DNA from: Actibacterium lipolyticum
GTDB taxonomy: Bacteria > Pseudomonadota > Alphaproteobacteria > Rhodobacterales > Rhodobacteraceae
DNA: 64,000 nt
Reading direction: 5' to 3'
Assembly: GCF_900184935.1 (NCBI RefSeq)
Contig: NZ_FXYE01000001.1
Coordinates: 186,001-250,000, forward strand
Under the pieces are notes generated by a model that searched no databases, had not been told where the DNA came from, and worked only from the letters and a program-made list of their open reading frames with translations. Shown here in pieces: positions 36,426 to 43,688 of the stretch. Numbering within the stretch: position 1 is the stretch's first letter; every line of letters starts with the position of its first letter. Made by a program: the position numbers and the translations under genes.

Positions 36426-36842
36426 TTAGTGTTCCTGATCACATAGCCCATGGTCAGCCAAGGACGCTAACACGTAGCAATCCTCAGACATTCCATCGCC
36501 ATCGCAGCCCTTCGATATCCGGCTAAGCTCTTTTTCGAGGGTCTTCAGCCGCTTTATCTTTGCGCGTACGTCGGCCAGTTGCGATGCCGCGATGTCGGTT
36601 GCCGCCTCGCACGAACGATCAGGGTGATCCTGCAATTCGATCAGCGATGATATGGCTTCGATGGAAAATCCCAAGTCACGGGCATGTCGAATGAAGCTCA
36701 AACGCTCCAGACCTGCAGTGTCGTATCGTCGCTGGTTTCCGGCTGTTCGTTCAGCCTCGGGCAACAGCCCCATTTCCTCATAGTAGCGGATCGTCGGGAC
36801 TTTGACCTTTGTACGCTTTGAAAGCTCGCCGATGGAAAACAT
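36426..36842 (-). CDS. MerR-family metal-responsive regulator (ZntR/CadR-like)
   Basis: A 138-residue activator of metal-response genes. The N-terminal HTH (FSIGELSKRTKVKVPTIRYYEEMGLLP) is typical MerR. A long dimerisation helix follows, and the C-terminus has cysteines in RSCEAATDIA, KGCDGDGMSEDC and HGLCDQEH, which match the divalent-metal site of ZntR/CadR/PbrR regulators. It diverges from the transglutaminase-like gene across a promoter with a 19-bp spacer and an embedded palindrome, the hallmark of MerR control. Confidence 0.9.
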   Translation of the reverse strand: MFSIGELSKRTKVKVPTIRYYEEMGLLPEAERTAGNQRRYDTAGLERLSFIRHARDLGFSIEAISSLIELQDHPDRSCEAATDIAASQLADVRAKIKRLKTLEKELSRISKGCDGDGMSEDCYVLASLADHGLCDQEH

Positions 36843-36851
36843 AAAAACCTC

Positions 36852-36882
36852 TTGAACCTCTAGCCACTAGAGATCGTATATC
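36852..36882 (+). promoter_or_regulatory. MerR-type promoter and operator
   Basis: TTGAAC (36852-36857) and TATATC (36877-36882) are 19 bp apart. The spacer starts with the perfect palindrome CTCTAG-CCA-CTAGAG (36858-36872). Overlong 19-bp spacers with a central dyad are the binding site of metal-responsive MerR proteins, which twist the DNA to activate it. It would drive the gene at 36911 and those after it. Confidence 0.8.
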
Positions 36883-36910
36883 AGTTGGGACGCAGAAAGA
36901 AGAGCTCAAA

Positions 36911-37681
36911 ATGTCCCACGATTATTTATCCGCTACGCCTCTCCTTGACTACCAGTCGGCGGGGATTCGGGCGCTTGTTGAACAACGCGGTTGGGCGGGC
37001 CTGCCCAGTATGGAACGCATCGGCGCAGCCTATGAATTCGTGCGCAACGAAATACTCTTTGGCTACAACACCGACGATGCGTTGCCTGCGTCGAAGGTGC
37101 TGGCCGACGGATACGGCCAATGCAATACCAAGGGCACCCTGCTCATGGCGCTGTTGCGGGCCTTGGACATTCCTTGCCGGTTTCACGGCTTTACCATCGA
37201 CAAGGGCCTGCAACGGGGCGTCGTCCCCGAACTGGTCTACCCGCTCGCACCTCGTAACATCATCCACTCTTGGGTTGAGGTGCATCACGATGGCAAATGG
37301 CTCGACCTTGAAGGGTTCATCTTGGATCAAGAGGTGTTGAGCGCGCTTCAAGCCAAGTTCCCAGAACGCACTTCGCTTTGCGCATATGGGGCGGGAACGG
37401 ATTGCTTGCAAAAGCCAAATGTCGCTTGGGCCGGTAAAAGCACCTATATCCAAAAGACAGGTATCAACCATGACTTCGGCACCTTTGATAACCCGGATGC
37501 GTTCTATGCCCAGCATCGGCAACTCTTAGGCCTGCGCGGATTGGCCTATCGGTTGTTCATTCGGCATTGGATGAACCGGCGGGTTGCCCAAATCCGCACG
37601 GGGCGCGTCCCTACTATTCCGGGCGGGGAAAGCAACCTTGTTCCTCCCGTATCCGTTTCGCAAATCAATGAGGTCGTTTGA
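36911..37681 (+). CDS. transglutaminase-like cysteine-peptidase-fold protein
   Basis: The 256-residue soluble protein has a transglutaminase-like domain with a plausible catalytic triad C71 (YGQCNTKGTLLMALL), H119 (IIHSWVEVHHDG) and D132 (WLDLEG). Members of this superfamily can be peptidases, transamidases or inactive scaffolds. Position downstream of a MerR-type promoter and directly before a cation-efflux gene suggests a role in metal response. No signal peptide is present. Its TGA overlaps the next ATG region. Confidence 0.85.
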   Translation: MSHDYLSATPLLDYQSAGIRALVEQRGWAGLPSMERIGAAYEFVRNEILFGYNTDDALPASKVLADGYGQCNTKGTLLMALLRALDIPCRFHGFTIDKGLQRGVVPELVYPLAPRNIIHSWVEVHHDGKWLDLEGFILDQEVLSALQAKFPERTSLCAYGAGTDCLQKPNVAWAGKSTYIQKTGINHDFGTFDNPDAFYAQHRQLLGLRGLAYRLFIRHWMNRRVAQIRTGRVPTIPGGESNLVPPVSVSQINEVV

Positions 37682-38010
37682 TGGCTGGCTGCTGCGGACA
37701 TGATGCCAAGTTTGACGGCGTTTCAGATGACTACAAACGGCGGCTTTGGATCGTCATTGCGCTGAATGCGACGATGTTTTTCGTCGAGATGACGGCAGGC
37801 CATATGGCGAAGTCACAGGCGTTGCAGGCGGACGCGCTGGATTTTGCGGGTGATGCGCTGACCTATGGCATTTCGCTGGCGGTCATCGGAGCCTCGCTTC
37901 GCGCGCGCACAAACGCCGCGCTGTTTAAGGGGATAAGCCTGCTAATGATGACGTGGGCCGCGTGCGCCACTTCCACGCCAAAAACGTCCGCCCCGCTGTG
38001 CATGCCCTGA
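37681..38010 (+). pseudogene. cation diffusion facilitator-like transporter, truncated
   Basis: The reading frame starts MAGCCGHDAKFDGVSDDYKR and shows two or three N-terminal membrane segments of a CDF-like efflux protein (NATMFFVEMTAGHMAKSQALQADALDFAGDALTYG, with the metal-site Asp pairs, split across helices). Family similarity ends near residue 89 (ALFKGISLLMM), where about 205 residues would be expected. The last 20 codons are out-of-frame iolE sequence. The protein cannot form the full transporter. It is one half of a deletion junction at about 37943-37955. Confidence 0.85.
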
Positions 38011-38255
38011 TCGAAAGTGAGGGCTGGTCCTTCATGGATGGGGTGCGTGGATCGGTCTTTACGGTGCCGGGGGATCAGGAGGGCGGGGTGGATTTTGCGC
38101 CGCTTCTGCAAATCCTTGCCGACAACAGCTATGACGGCTGGATCGTGATCGAGGCCGAACAGGACCCCGATCTACGTAACCCGCTGTTGTATCAGACGTT
38201 GGGCCTGCATACGCTAAAGCGCATTGCCCGCGAGGTCGGGCTTATCCCCGGTTAA
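37950..38255 (+). pseudogene. iolE: iolE (inosose dehydratase) 3' fragment
   Basis: The frame from 37950 to the TAA at 38255 encodes about 101 residues that match the C-terminus of 2-keto-myo-inositol dehydratase: RVRHFHAKNVRP, WSFMDGVRGSVFTVPGD, DFAPLLQILADNSYDGWIVIEAEQDP and the end KRIAREVGLIPG. The N-terminal two thirds of the TIM barrel is gone. It is fused in another frame to the truncated cation-efflux gene. GTG at 37953 could initiate a fragment, but it would not be functional. Confidence 0.85.
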
Positions 38256-38265
38256 GGAACAACCC

Positions 38266-38466
38266 ATGTTCAACTTCGATGATCCGTTTTACCGCCCGTT
38301 CTGGCTGCGCCTTCTGATCTGTGTGATCTGCTTGTGCTGGGGGATCGTCGAACTTGTCACGGGGTCGCCTGGTTTCGCGATCCTGTTTCTTGCGGTGGGT
38401 GGATACGCCGCCTACCGGTTCTTTGTGACATTCGACCCGGACGCGTCCGATACATCGGAGGATTAA
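38266..38466 (+). CDS. small two-helix membrane protein
   Basis: A 66-residue protein starting MFNFDDPFYRPFWLRLLICV with two hydrophobic segments (about 13-30 and 34-52) and an acidic tail DPDASDTSED. AAGGAAC is the likely ribosome-binding site. It fills the space between the iolE fragment and iolB, 2 bases before the iolB start. Similar short proteins occur in inositol or transport loci of related bacteria, but I know of no function. Confidence 0.65.
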   Translation: MFNFDDPFYRPFWLRLLICVICLCWGIVELVTGSPGFAILFLAVGGYAAYRFFVTFDPDASDTSED

Positions 38467-38468
38467 CT

Positions 38469-39263
38469 ATGCCCGACCTTCTCAAAAGACCCTTCGGCAC
38501 CCACGGCAAGGTGCATCAGATCACACCTGAAAGCGCGGGCTGGCGATATGTCGGTTTCGATCTGATCAAGCTGCGCCCCGGCGAAAGCTGGGCAGAGGCC
38601 ACCGGGGCAAATGAGGTGATCCTTGTGATGGTCGAGGGCAAGGCCAAAATCGAGGCTGCCGGTCAGGACTGGGGTGAGTTGGGCCAGCGGATGAACGTGT
38701 TCGAAAAGACGCCGCCACATTGTCTGTATGTGCCGAACGACAGCCAATGGTCGTTACAGGCCACGACGGATGCAACGATTGCCGTGTGCAAAGCGCCGGG
38801 AAAATCCGGCCACAACGCACGCCGGATCGGGCCTGAGGGTATAGAACTGACGCAGCGCGGAGAGGGGAGCAATACCCGCTTTATCAACAACATCGCGATG
38901 GAAAATGAGGACTATTGCGACAGCCTGTTGGTGACCGAAGTGTTCACCCCGGCAGGGCACTGGTCGTCCTACCCCTCCCACCGCCATGACGAAGATGATT
39001 TCCCGCGTGTGACCTACCTTGAAGAAACCTATTATCACCGGCTCAACCCGGCCGATGGCTTTGGTATTCAGCGTGTCTATACCGACGATTTGCAATTGAA
39101 CGAGACGATGGCCGTCTACGACGGTGATGTGGTCTGCGTGCCACGTGGCCACCACCCCTGCGGTGCTCCTCATGGGTTCGAGATGTATTACCTCAACGTC
39201 ATGGCTGGCCCGCTGCGCAAATGGCGTTTCGTTGCGGCACCTGAAGTCGCGCATTTGATGTAA
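38469..39263 (+). CDS. iolB: 5-deoxy-glucuronate isomerase
   Basis: It isomerises 5-deoxy-D-glucuronate in myo-inositol catabolism. The 264-residue bicupin has the metal-site pattern YPSHRHDEDDFP, then LEETYYHRLNPADGFGIQRVYTD, and DVVCVPRGHHPCGAPHGFEMYYLNVMAG, split over the second cupin. The sequence appears intact. It is the only complete inositol-catabolic gene in the window; iolE upstream is truncated, so the pathway here is broken or completed elsewhere. Its transcription may now come from the MerR promoter. Confidence 0.95.
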   Translation: MPDLLKRPFGTHGKVHQITPESAGWRYVGFDLIKLRPGESWAEATGANEVILVMVEGKAKIEAAGQDWGELGQRMNVFEKTPPHCLYVPNDSQWSLQATTDATIAVCKAPGKSGHNARRIGPEGIELTQRGEGSNTRFINNIAMENEDYCDSLLVTEVFTPAGHWSSYPSHRHDEDDFPRVTYLEETYYHRLNPADGFGIQRVYTDDLQLNETMAVYDGDVVCVPRGHHPCGAPHGFEMYYLNVMAGPLRKWRFVAAPEVAHLM

Positions 39264-39315
39264 ACGCGCAACCTACGGATTGCTGTCAGGTTCCAGTGCA
39301 ACGGCCTTCGTGACA

Positions 39316-39768
39316 CTATCGCCAGTCGTCGACGCTGCGTGCTATTTTGTCCAGTAAACCGGTAAGGGTCTCACGCTCTTCCGTGTTCAATGCACCCAAC
39401 ATCTTGGCTTCTGATGCTGCGAAATTGGCCATGATTTTGTCGTGCAAGTCTTGGCCCTTGGGCGTGATGTTAAGAACCTGTCGGCGGGTGTCGACGGTAT
39501 CCTTTTGCCGCGTAAGGCACCCTTTGTTTTCCAGCGATGATACCGCGCGGCTGACCGTATTGGACGGCTGTTCCGTGACTTCACAAATGTCACGCGCGTA
39601 AAGATCGCGCCGAAAGCTTAGGCACATTAGAACGGTCAACTCTGGACGGATCAGGCCAGTGTCCCGCTCCATCTGCCGCAACTGCGGTTCGCGCCAGAAA
39701 TTCGTCAGGAACGCAATCCGATATCCGATTGGGAAAGGCGTAGCATCAAGGATGTCGATCAGTTTCAT
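39316..39768 (-). CDS. MarR-family transcription regulator
   Basis: A 150-residue winged-helix regulator with the family core IRPELTVLMCLSFRRDLYARDICEVTEQPSNTVSRAVSSL (spanning the HTH) and the wing DTVDTRRQVLNITPKG. It diverges from the TRAP transporter genes, and two adjacent 20-bp palindromes lie between them. It probably represses the transporter and hydrolase until a small ligand binds. Confidence 0.92.
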   Translation of the reverse strand: MKLIDILDATPFPIGYRIAFLTNFWREPQLRQMERDTGLIRPELTVLMCLSFRRDLYARDICEVTEQPSNTVSRAVSSLENKGCLTRQKDTVDTRRQVLNITPKGQDLHDKIMANFAASEAKMLGALNTEERETLTGLLDKIARSVDDWR

Positions 39769-39794
39769 GGGTTAAGCGTACCTTCAAAAAACAG

Positions 39795-39834
39795 ATTGCT
39801 CCAGATGGAAATATATTGTTCCATGTGGAGCAAT
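39795..39834 (+). promoter_or_regulatory. tandem MarR operator candidate
   Basis: Two abutting 20-bp dyads occur: ATTGCTCCA-GA-TGGAAATAT (39795-39814) and ATTGTTCCA-TG-TGGAGCAAT (39815-39834). Together they form a 40-bp near-perfect palindrome in the 81-bp marR-dctQ gap, as expected for cooperative binding by two dimers controlling both directions. Confidence 0.75.
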
Positions 39835-39849
39835 ATTGGGAGAATGCCG

Positions 39850-40362
39850 ATGAAACTAGGGGAACGCGTAATCGCGGGCTTGGCGCTCGCTTTGCTGGTG
39901 TTGATGTCGGCGATTGTGGTGCAGGTGGTCTGCAGCGCATTTGATGTTAACCCGATTGCCAGCTTCGCATCTGATTTGGCAGTGGTCGGTCAGGCGATTA
40001 CGTTGAATTCCCTTCTGGATTTGCAGTGGCATTTGCTTGTGATCGCGGGGCTTTTGCCCGCGGGTATCGTGTGGTTGCAAGACAGTCATGTGCGGGTCGA
40101 TTTCATCTATCAAGGCCGCGCTGATGTTACACGTGCGCGGATAAATCTGGCTGGAAACCTAATCTTTGCAGCTCCGTTTCTGGCGCTTGCGCTTCCTGCG
40201 TCTTGGGATTTCACGCAGCGTGCGTGGACATCGGATGAGGGATCCCGCCATGGCGGATTGAACGATCTATGGCTGATCAAAGCGGTCTTGCCGCTTGGGC
40301 TTGCGTTCTTGGCAGGGGCCATCGCGATAGAGACTTTCCGCCTGTTCAGAGCTGCCCGATGA
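39850..40362 (+). CDS. TRAP transporter small permease (DctQ)
   Basis: The four-helix small membrane subunit of a TRAP transporter. ATG at 39850 is chosen because GGGAG lies 8 bases upstream; an ATG two codons earlier is possible. The 170-residue product has the DctQ core LLDLQWHLLVIAGLLPAGI and HVRVDFIY. It overlaps the dctM start by four bases. Confidence 0.88.
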   Translation: MKLGERVIAGLALALLVLMSAIVVQVVCSAFDVNPIASFASDLAVVGQAITLNSLLDLQWHLLVIAGLLPAGIVWLQDSHVRVDFIYQGRADVTRARINLAGNLIFAAPFLALALPASWDFTQRAWTSDEGSRHGGLNDLWLIKAVLPLGLAFLAGAIAIETFRLFRAAR

Positions 40363-41669
40363 GTGAGAGCGTCCTTCCCCTTGCAATGGCGGCGCTGACG
40401 TTGGCCGGTATTTTGGCGGGCTACCGTGTGGGTATGGTGCTGGCCGGATCGGCGGCCTTGTTCATACTGGTGTCGGACTTGCCGACCGCTTTTTTCAATC
40501 TGCTGGTCAGCCGGATTTACGCCAATGTGCTGTCCAACTGGCTGCTGGTCGCAATCCCCATGTTCATTCTGATGGGACTAATCCTAGAGATTTCGGGTGT
40601 CGCCGAACGCTCTTTACGGGCCGCGCAACGCGCCCTTGGAGGCAGTGCGGCGGGCATGGGGGTGTCTGTCTTGGTGATCGGTGTTTTGCTGGCCGCGTCT
40701 TCCGGGATTGTTGGCGCGTCTGTTGTTTTGCTGGCCCTTCTGGCGCTGCCCCGATTGGAGGAAGCGGGGTATGACAAACCAACCTCGGCCGGGTTGGTTG
40801 CGGCATCGGGTACGCTCGCCATTTTGATCCCGCCATCTGTCATGTTGATTGTGCTAGGGGACCAGTTACAGACGCCTGTCCCGGATATGTTCGCGGGCGC
40901 AATGGGCCCCGGCCTGATACTGGTCGTGATTTACGCACTATACGTCGCGTGGCGCGCACGTGGTTTGCCCGCGATGCCAAAGGTGGAACGTGCCTCGCCA
41001 TGGGGGCTGCTGTTCGATCTGGGGCCGCTGCTGGCACTGGTTATCGCGGTGCTGGGTTCGATCATCGCGGGGATTGCGACCCCGACAGAGGCAAGCGGCC
41101 TAGGCGCGTTTGGCGCGGTGGCGATCACCGTTCTTTACGGTCGTTTCAGCATAGAGATGCTAATGGACGCGGCAAAGAAAACGGTCGTGACCACGGCAGT
41201 TGTGCTGTTTGTCATGATCGGGGCAACCTGCTTTTCGGCCGTTTTCAAAGGCGTTGGCGGCGATGATCTGGTCGAAGCGGGGATCATGGCCTTTGGCTCT
41301 GGTCCCTACACCGTGTTGGCCGTCGTTATGGCTGCAATCTTCTTGCTGGGCTTTGTGCTCGATTGGTTGGAAATCACGCTGATCCTGATGCCAATCTTTG
41401 CCCCCATTGTTGCAGGTCTGGATTTTGGAAACGGGCTTGCCGGTCATGATTTGCTGATCTGGTTCGGGGTCCTTGTGGCAGTCAATCTGCAAACTTCATT
41501 CCTGACGCCGCCATTCGGCTTTTCGTTGTTCTACCTGCGCGGCGCGGCCGGTGACCGGCTAACCACCCCGCAAATTTACCAAGGCGTTGCCCCCTTCATC
41601 GCGCTGCAAGTTGGGGTGCTGGTGCTGCTGATCTTATTCCCCTGGCTGATCACCGGGTTCACGTCATGA
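40359..41669 (+). CDS. TRAP transporter large permease (DctM)
   Basis: The sodium-driven translocating subunit. The 436-residue product has about twelve hydrophobic segments and family motifs such as IPMFILMGLILEISGVAER, the SSGIVGASVVLLALLALP segment, GTLAILIPPSVMLIVLGD, and TPTEASGLGAFGA. It overlaps dctQ (ATGA) and is followed by the dctP gene behind GGGAGG. The subtype looks like the mannitol/chloroaromatic/2-oxoacid branch. Confidence 0.94.
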   Translation: MSESVLPLAMAALTLAGILAGYRVGMVLAGSAALFILVSDLPTAFFNLLVSRIYANVLSNWLLVAIPMFILMGLILEISGVAERSLRAAQRALGGSAAGMGVSVLVIGVLLAASSGIVGASVVLLALLALPRLEEAGYDKPTSAGLVAASGTLAILIPPSVMLIVLGDQLQTPVPDMFAGAMGPGLILVVIYALYVAWRARGLPAMPKVERASPWGLLFDLGPLLALVIAVLGSIIAGIATPTEASGLGAFGAVAITVLYGRFSIEMLMDAAKKTVVTTAVVLFVMIGATCFSAVFKGVGGDDLVEAGIMAFGSGPYTVLAVVMAAIFLLGFVLDWLEITLILMPIFAPIVAGLDFGNGLAGHDLLIWFGVLVAVNLQTSFLTPPFGFSLFYLRGAAGDRLTTPQIYQGVAPFIALQVGVLVLLILFPWLITGFTS

Positions 41670-41683
41670 AAGGGAGGAACTTC

Positions 41684-42703
41684 ATGAAAAAGACACTGAT
41701 CGCCGCATCTGTCGCGGCCTTTACGGCAACCGGTGCATTGGCCGACAGCTTTACAATGCAAAGCGCCTTTCCCGGGCTGCCAGTGCTTGACCCAACCGCA
41801 AAACGTTTTGTGGAAAAGGTTTCCGTCCTAACGGGTGGTGAAGTTGAATTCGACTATCTGCTGGCCGGCGAACTGTCGCCCCCGACCGAGATTTTTGACA
41901 ACGTCAGTGTCGGGGCGATTGATGCAGCATGGTCCTATGCGGGTCTTTCTGCCGGCAAAGAGCCTGCCGCGGCTTTGTTCGGTTCGGTCCCGTTTGGTGG
42001 CGATCCATTGTCCTATGTAAGCTGGCTGCACCACGGCGGGGGGCTTCAGCTTTGGCAGGAAATTTACGAGCCCTACAATTTGGTTCCAATGGCCTGTGGT
42101 GTGATCCTGTCCGAAGCGGGCGGCTGGTACACCAAAGAGATTAACACACCCGAAGATTTGCAGGGTCTCAACATTCGGATCGGGGGCTTGGGCGGAACAA
42201 TCCTTGGCAAGCTTGGTGCGAACGCGACGGGCCTTCCTGTGGGAGAGATTTCGACGTCGCTTGAAACGGGGCGTCTGGACGCCACTGAACTTAGTTTCCC
42301 GCTTGTCGATAAGCTTCTGGGTTTCGACAAAGTGGCCAAAAACTACTACTTCCCCGGTTGGCACCAGCCTGCTGGGTTCATTGAGTTCTATATGAACAAA
42401 GACAAGTGGGACGCGCTGAGTGACGTACAACGTACCGCGATCGAAGTGTCCTGCTCTGATGCAAACCTTTATGCCATGGGCGTTGCGGCAGGCGCGCAAA
42501 GCGCCGTGCTGGATGAATTCCGCGCCAACGGCGTGAACGTTCAACGCTTTCCCGACAGTGTTCTGGATGCCCTGCGTGCGGCAACTGACGAAGTGTATGC
42601 AGAGAGCGCGGAAAGTGACCCAATGTTCAAGCGCGTGATCGAAAGCTACCGCGCATATGCCGCGGATTATAACGAGTATCAGGCCCTGTCTGATCTGAAC
42701 TAA
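41684..42703 (+). CDS. TRAP transporter solute-binding protein (DctP; TakP/FcbT1-like)
   Basis: A periplasmic receptor with signal peptide MKKTLIAASVAAFTATGALA; the start at 41684 has GGGAGG upstream. The 339-residue product has NIRIGGLGGTILGKLGANA, GEISTSLETGRLDATELSFP and a YYFPGWHQPAG segment, which places it near the TakP (2-oxoacid) and FcbT1 (chlorobenzoate) group of DctP proteins. The likely ligand is an organic acid, and the precise one is unknown. Confidence 0.88.
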   Translation: MKKTLIAASVAAFTATGALADSFTMQSAFPGLPVLDPTAKRFVEKVSVLTGGEVEFDYLLAGELSPPTEIFDNVSVGAIDAAWSYAGLSAGKEPAAALFGSVPFGGDPLSYVSWLHHGGGLQLWQEIYEPYNLVPMACGVILSEAGGWYTKEINTPEDLQGLNIRIGGLGGTILGKLGANATGLPVGEISTSLETGRLDATELSFPLVDKLLGFDKVAKNYYFPGWHQPAGFIEFYMNKDKWDALSDVQRTAIEVSCSDANLYAMGVAAGAQSAVLDEFRANGVNVQRFPDSVLDALRAATDEVYAESAESDPMFKRVIESYRAYAADYNEYQALSDLN

Positions 42704-42710
42704 GCGAACG

Positions 42711-42739
42711 GGCACGCCCCGCAATTCATGGGGCGTGCC
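42711..42739 (+). promoter_or_regulatory. hairpin after dctP
   Basis: A perfect 10-bp stem (42711-42720 with 42730-42739, 9-nt loop) lies 7 bases after the dctP stop and 17 bases before the hydrolase ATG. There is no T-run. It probably stabilises the upstream message. Confidence 0.55.
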
Positions 42740-42756
42740 GATGCAGGGGCGTATGT

Positions 42757-43653
42757 ATGAGCTATCGCTTAAAAGACTTCGGATCCTACACGGCGGGGGG
42801 GCGCATCCACGCGGTGACAAAGGGCACTCCGCAAACTGTGCAATTCACCCGAACGGCAAGCTATGAGGTTGATCCGCGCGGCCACTTCGCGGTGGAGCAC
42901 GCTTACGTTCAGTATTTTATCCCAGAAAGCCGCAATACTAAGCCACCCGTGGTGCTTGTCCATGGTGGGGGAATGTCGGGGGCGTGTTGGGAAACCACAC
43001 CCGATGGGCGCCCCGGCTGGCTGCATCTGTTGCTGGCCCGTGGTTACGAGGTTCATGTTATCGACAATGTCGAACGGGGCCGTGCCGGTTTTGCGCCCGG
43101 CCTTTGGGGTGGCGACCCGATCTTGCGCAGCATGGAAGAGGCTTGGGTGTTGTTCCGCTTTGGGCCCAAAGACGGCTTCGCCAGCCGCACCCCGTTTGCG
43201 GGCCAAAAATTTCCCGTTGCCCATTTCGATGCATTCGTGCGCAGCTTTACCCCACGCTGGCTGAACACCACGTCACTGCACACAGCGGCCCTGTTGGCTG
43301 TGCTGCGCAAGACAGGCCCGGCGACGGTAATCTGCCATAGCCAAGGCGGCGAAGTCACTTTTGATGCACAAGCCCAGATGCCCGAACTGTTCGCCAGTAT
43401 CATCGCGTTGGAGCCTTCGGGCGTTCCGCAAAACATCACGTTGTTGGGCGGTATGAACGTCACCCTCGTTGCCGGGGATTTCTTGGATACGGCACGCCAT
43501 TGGAAGCAACGTTCCGAAGGGTGGGCATCATTGGCCGCGCAGGCGGCAAACATCACGTTGGTGGACAAAGCCGTGCTGCCAGCGGGCCACAGCCACATGA
43601 TGATGATGGACCAGAATAACCACACGATCCTTGAAATGCTGATTGGTGACTGA
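42757..43653 (+). CDS. alpha/beta-hydrolase (putative esterase)
   Basis: A 298-residue cytosolic hydrolase. HGGGMSGACWE is the oxyanion-hole region, the nucleophile Ser lies in CHSQGG, and the catalytic His is probably in AGHSHMMMMD. It lacks a signal peptide. It is the last gene of the MarR-controlled group and probably cleaves an ester or lactone of the acid imported by the TRAP system, which is an inference from position. Confidence 0.85.
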   Translation: MSYRLKDFGSYTAGGRIHAVTKGTPQTVQFTRTASYEVDPRGHFAVEHAYVQYFIPESRNTKPPVVLVHGGGMSGACWETTPDGRPGWLHLLLARGYEVHVIDNVERGRAGFAPGLWGGDPILRSMEEAWVLFRFGPKDGFASRTPFAGQKFPVAHFDAFVRSFTPRWLNTTSLHTAALLAVLRKTGPATVICHSQGGEVTFDAQAQMPELFASIIALEPSGVPQNITLLGGMNVTLVAGDFLDTARHWKQRSEGWASLAAQAANITLVDKAVLPAGHSHMMMMDQNNHTILEMLIGD

Positions 43654-43688
43654 TCCGGCGTTCTAAGGTCTGGGCGAGTGTTGTTTCG

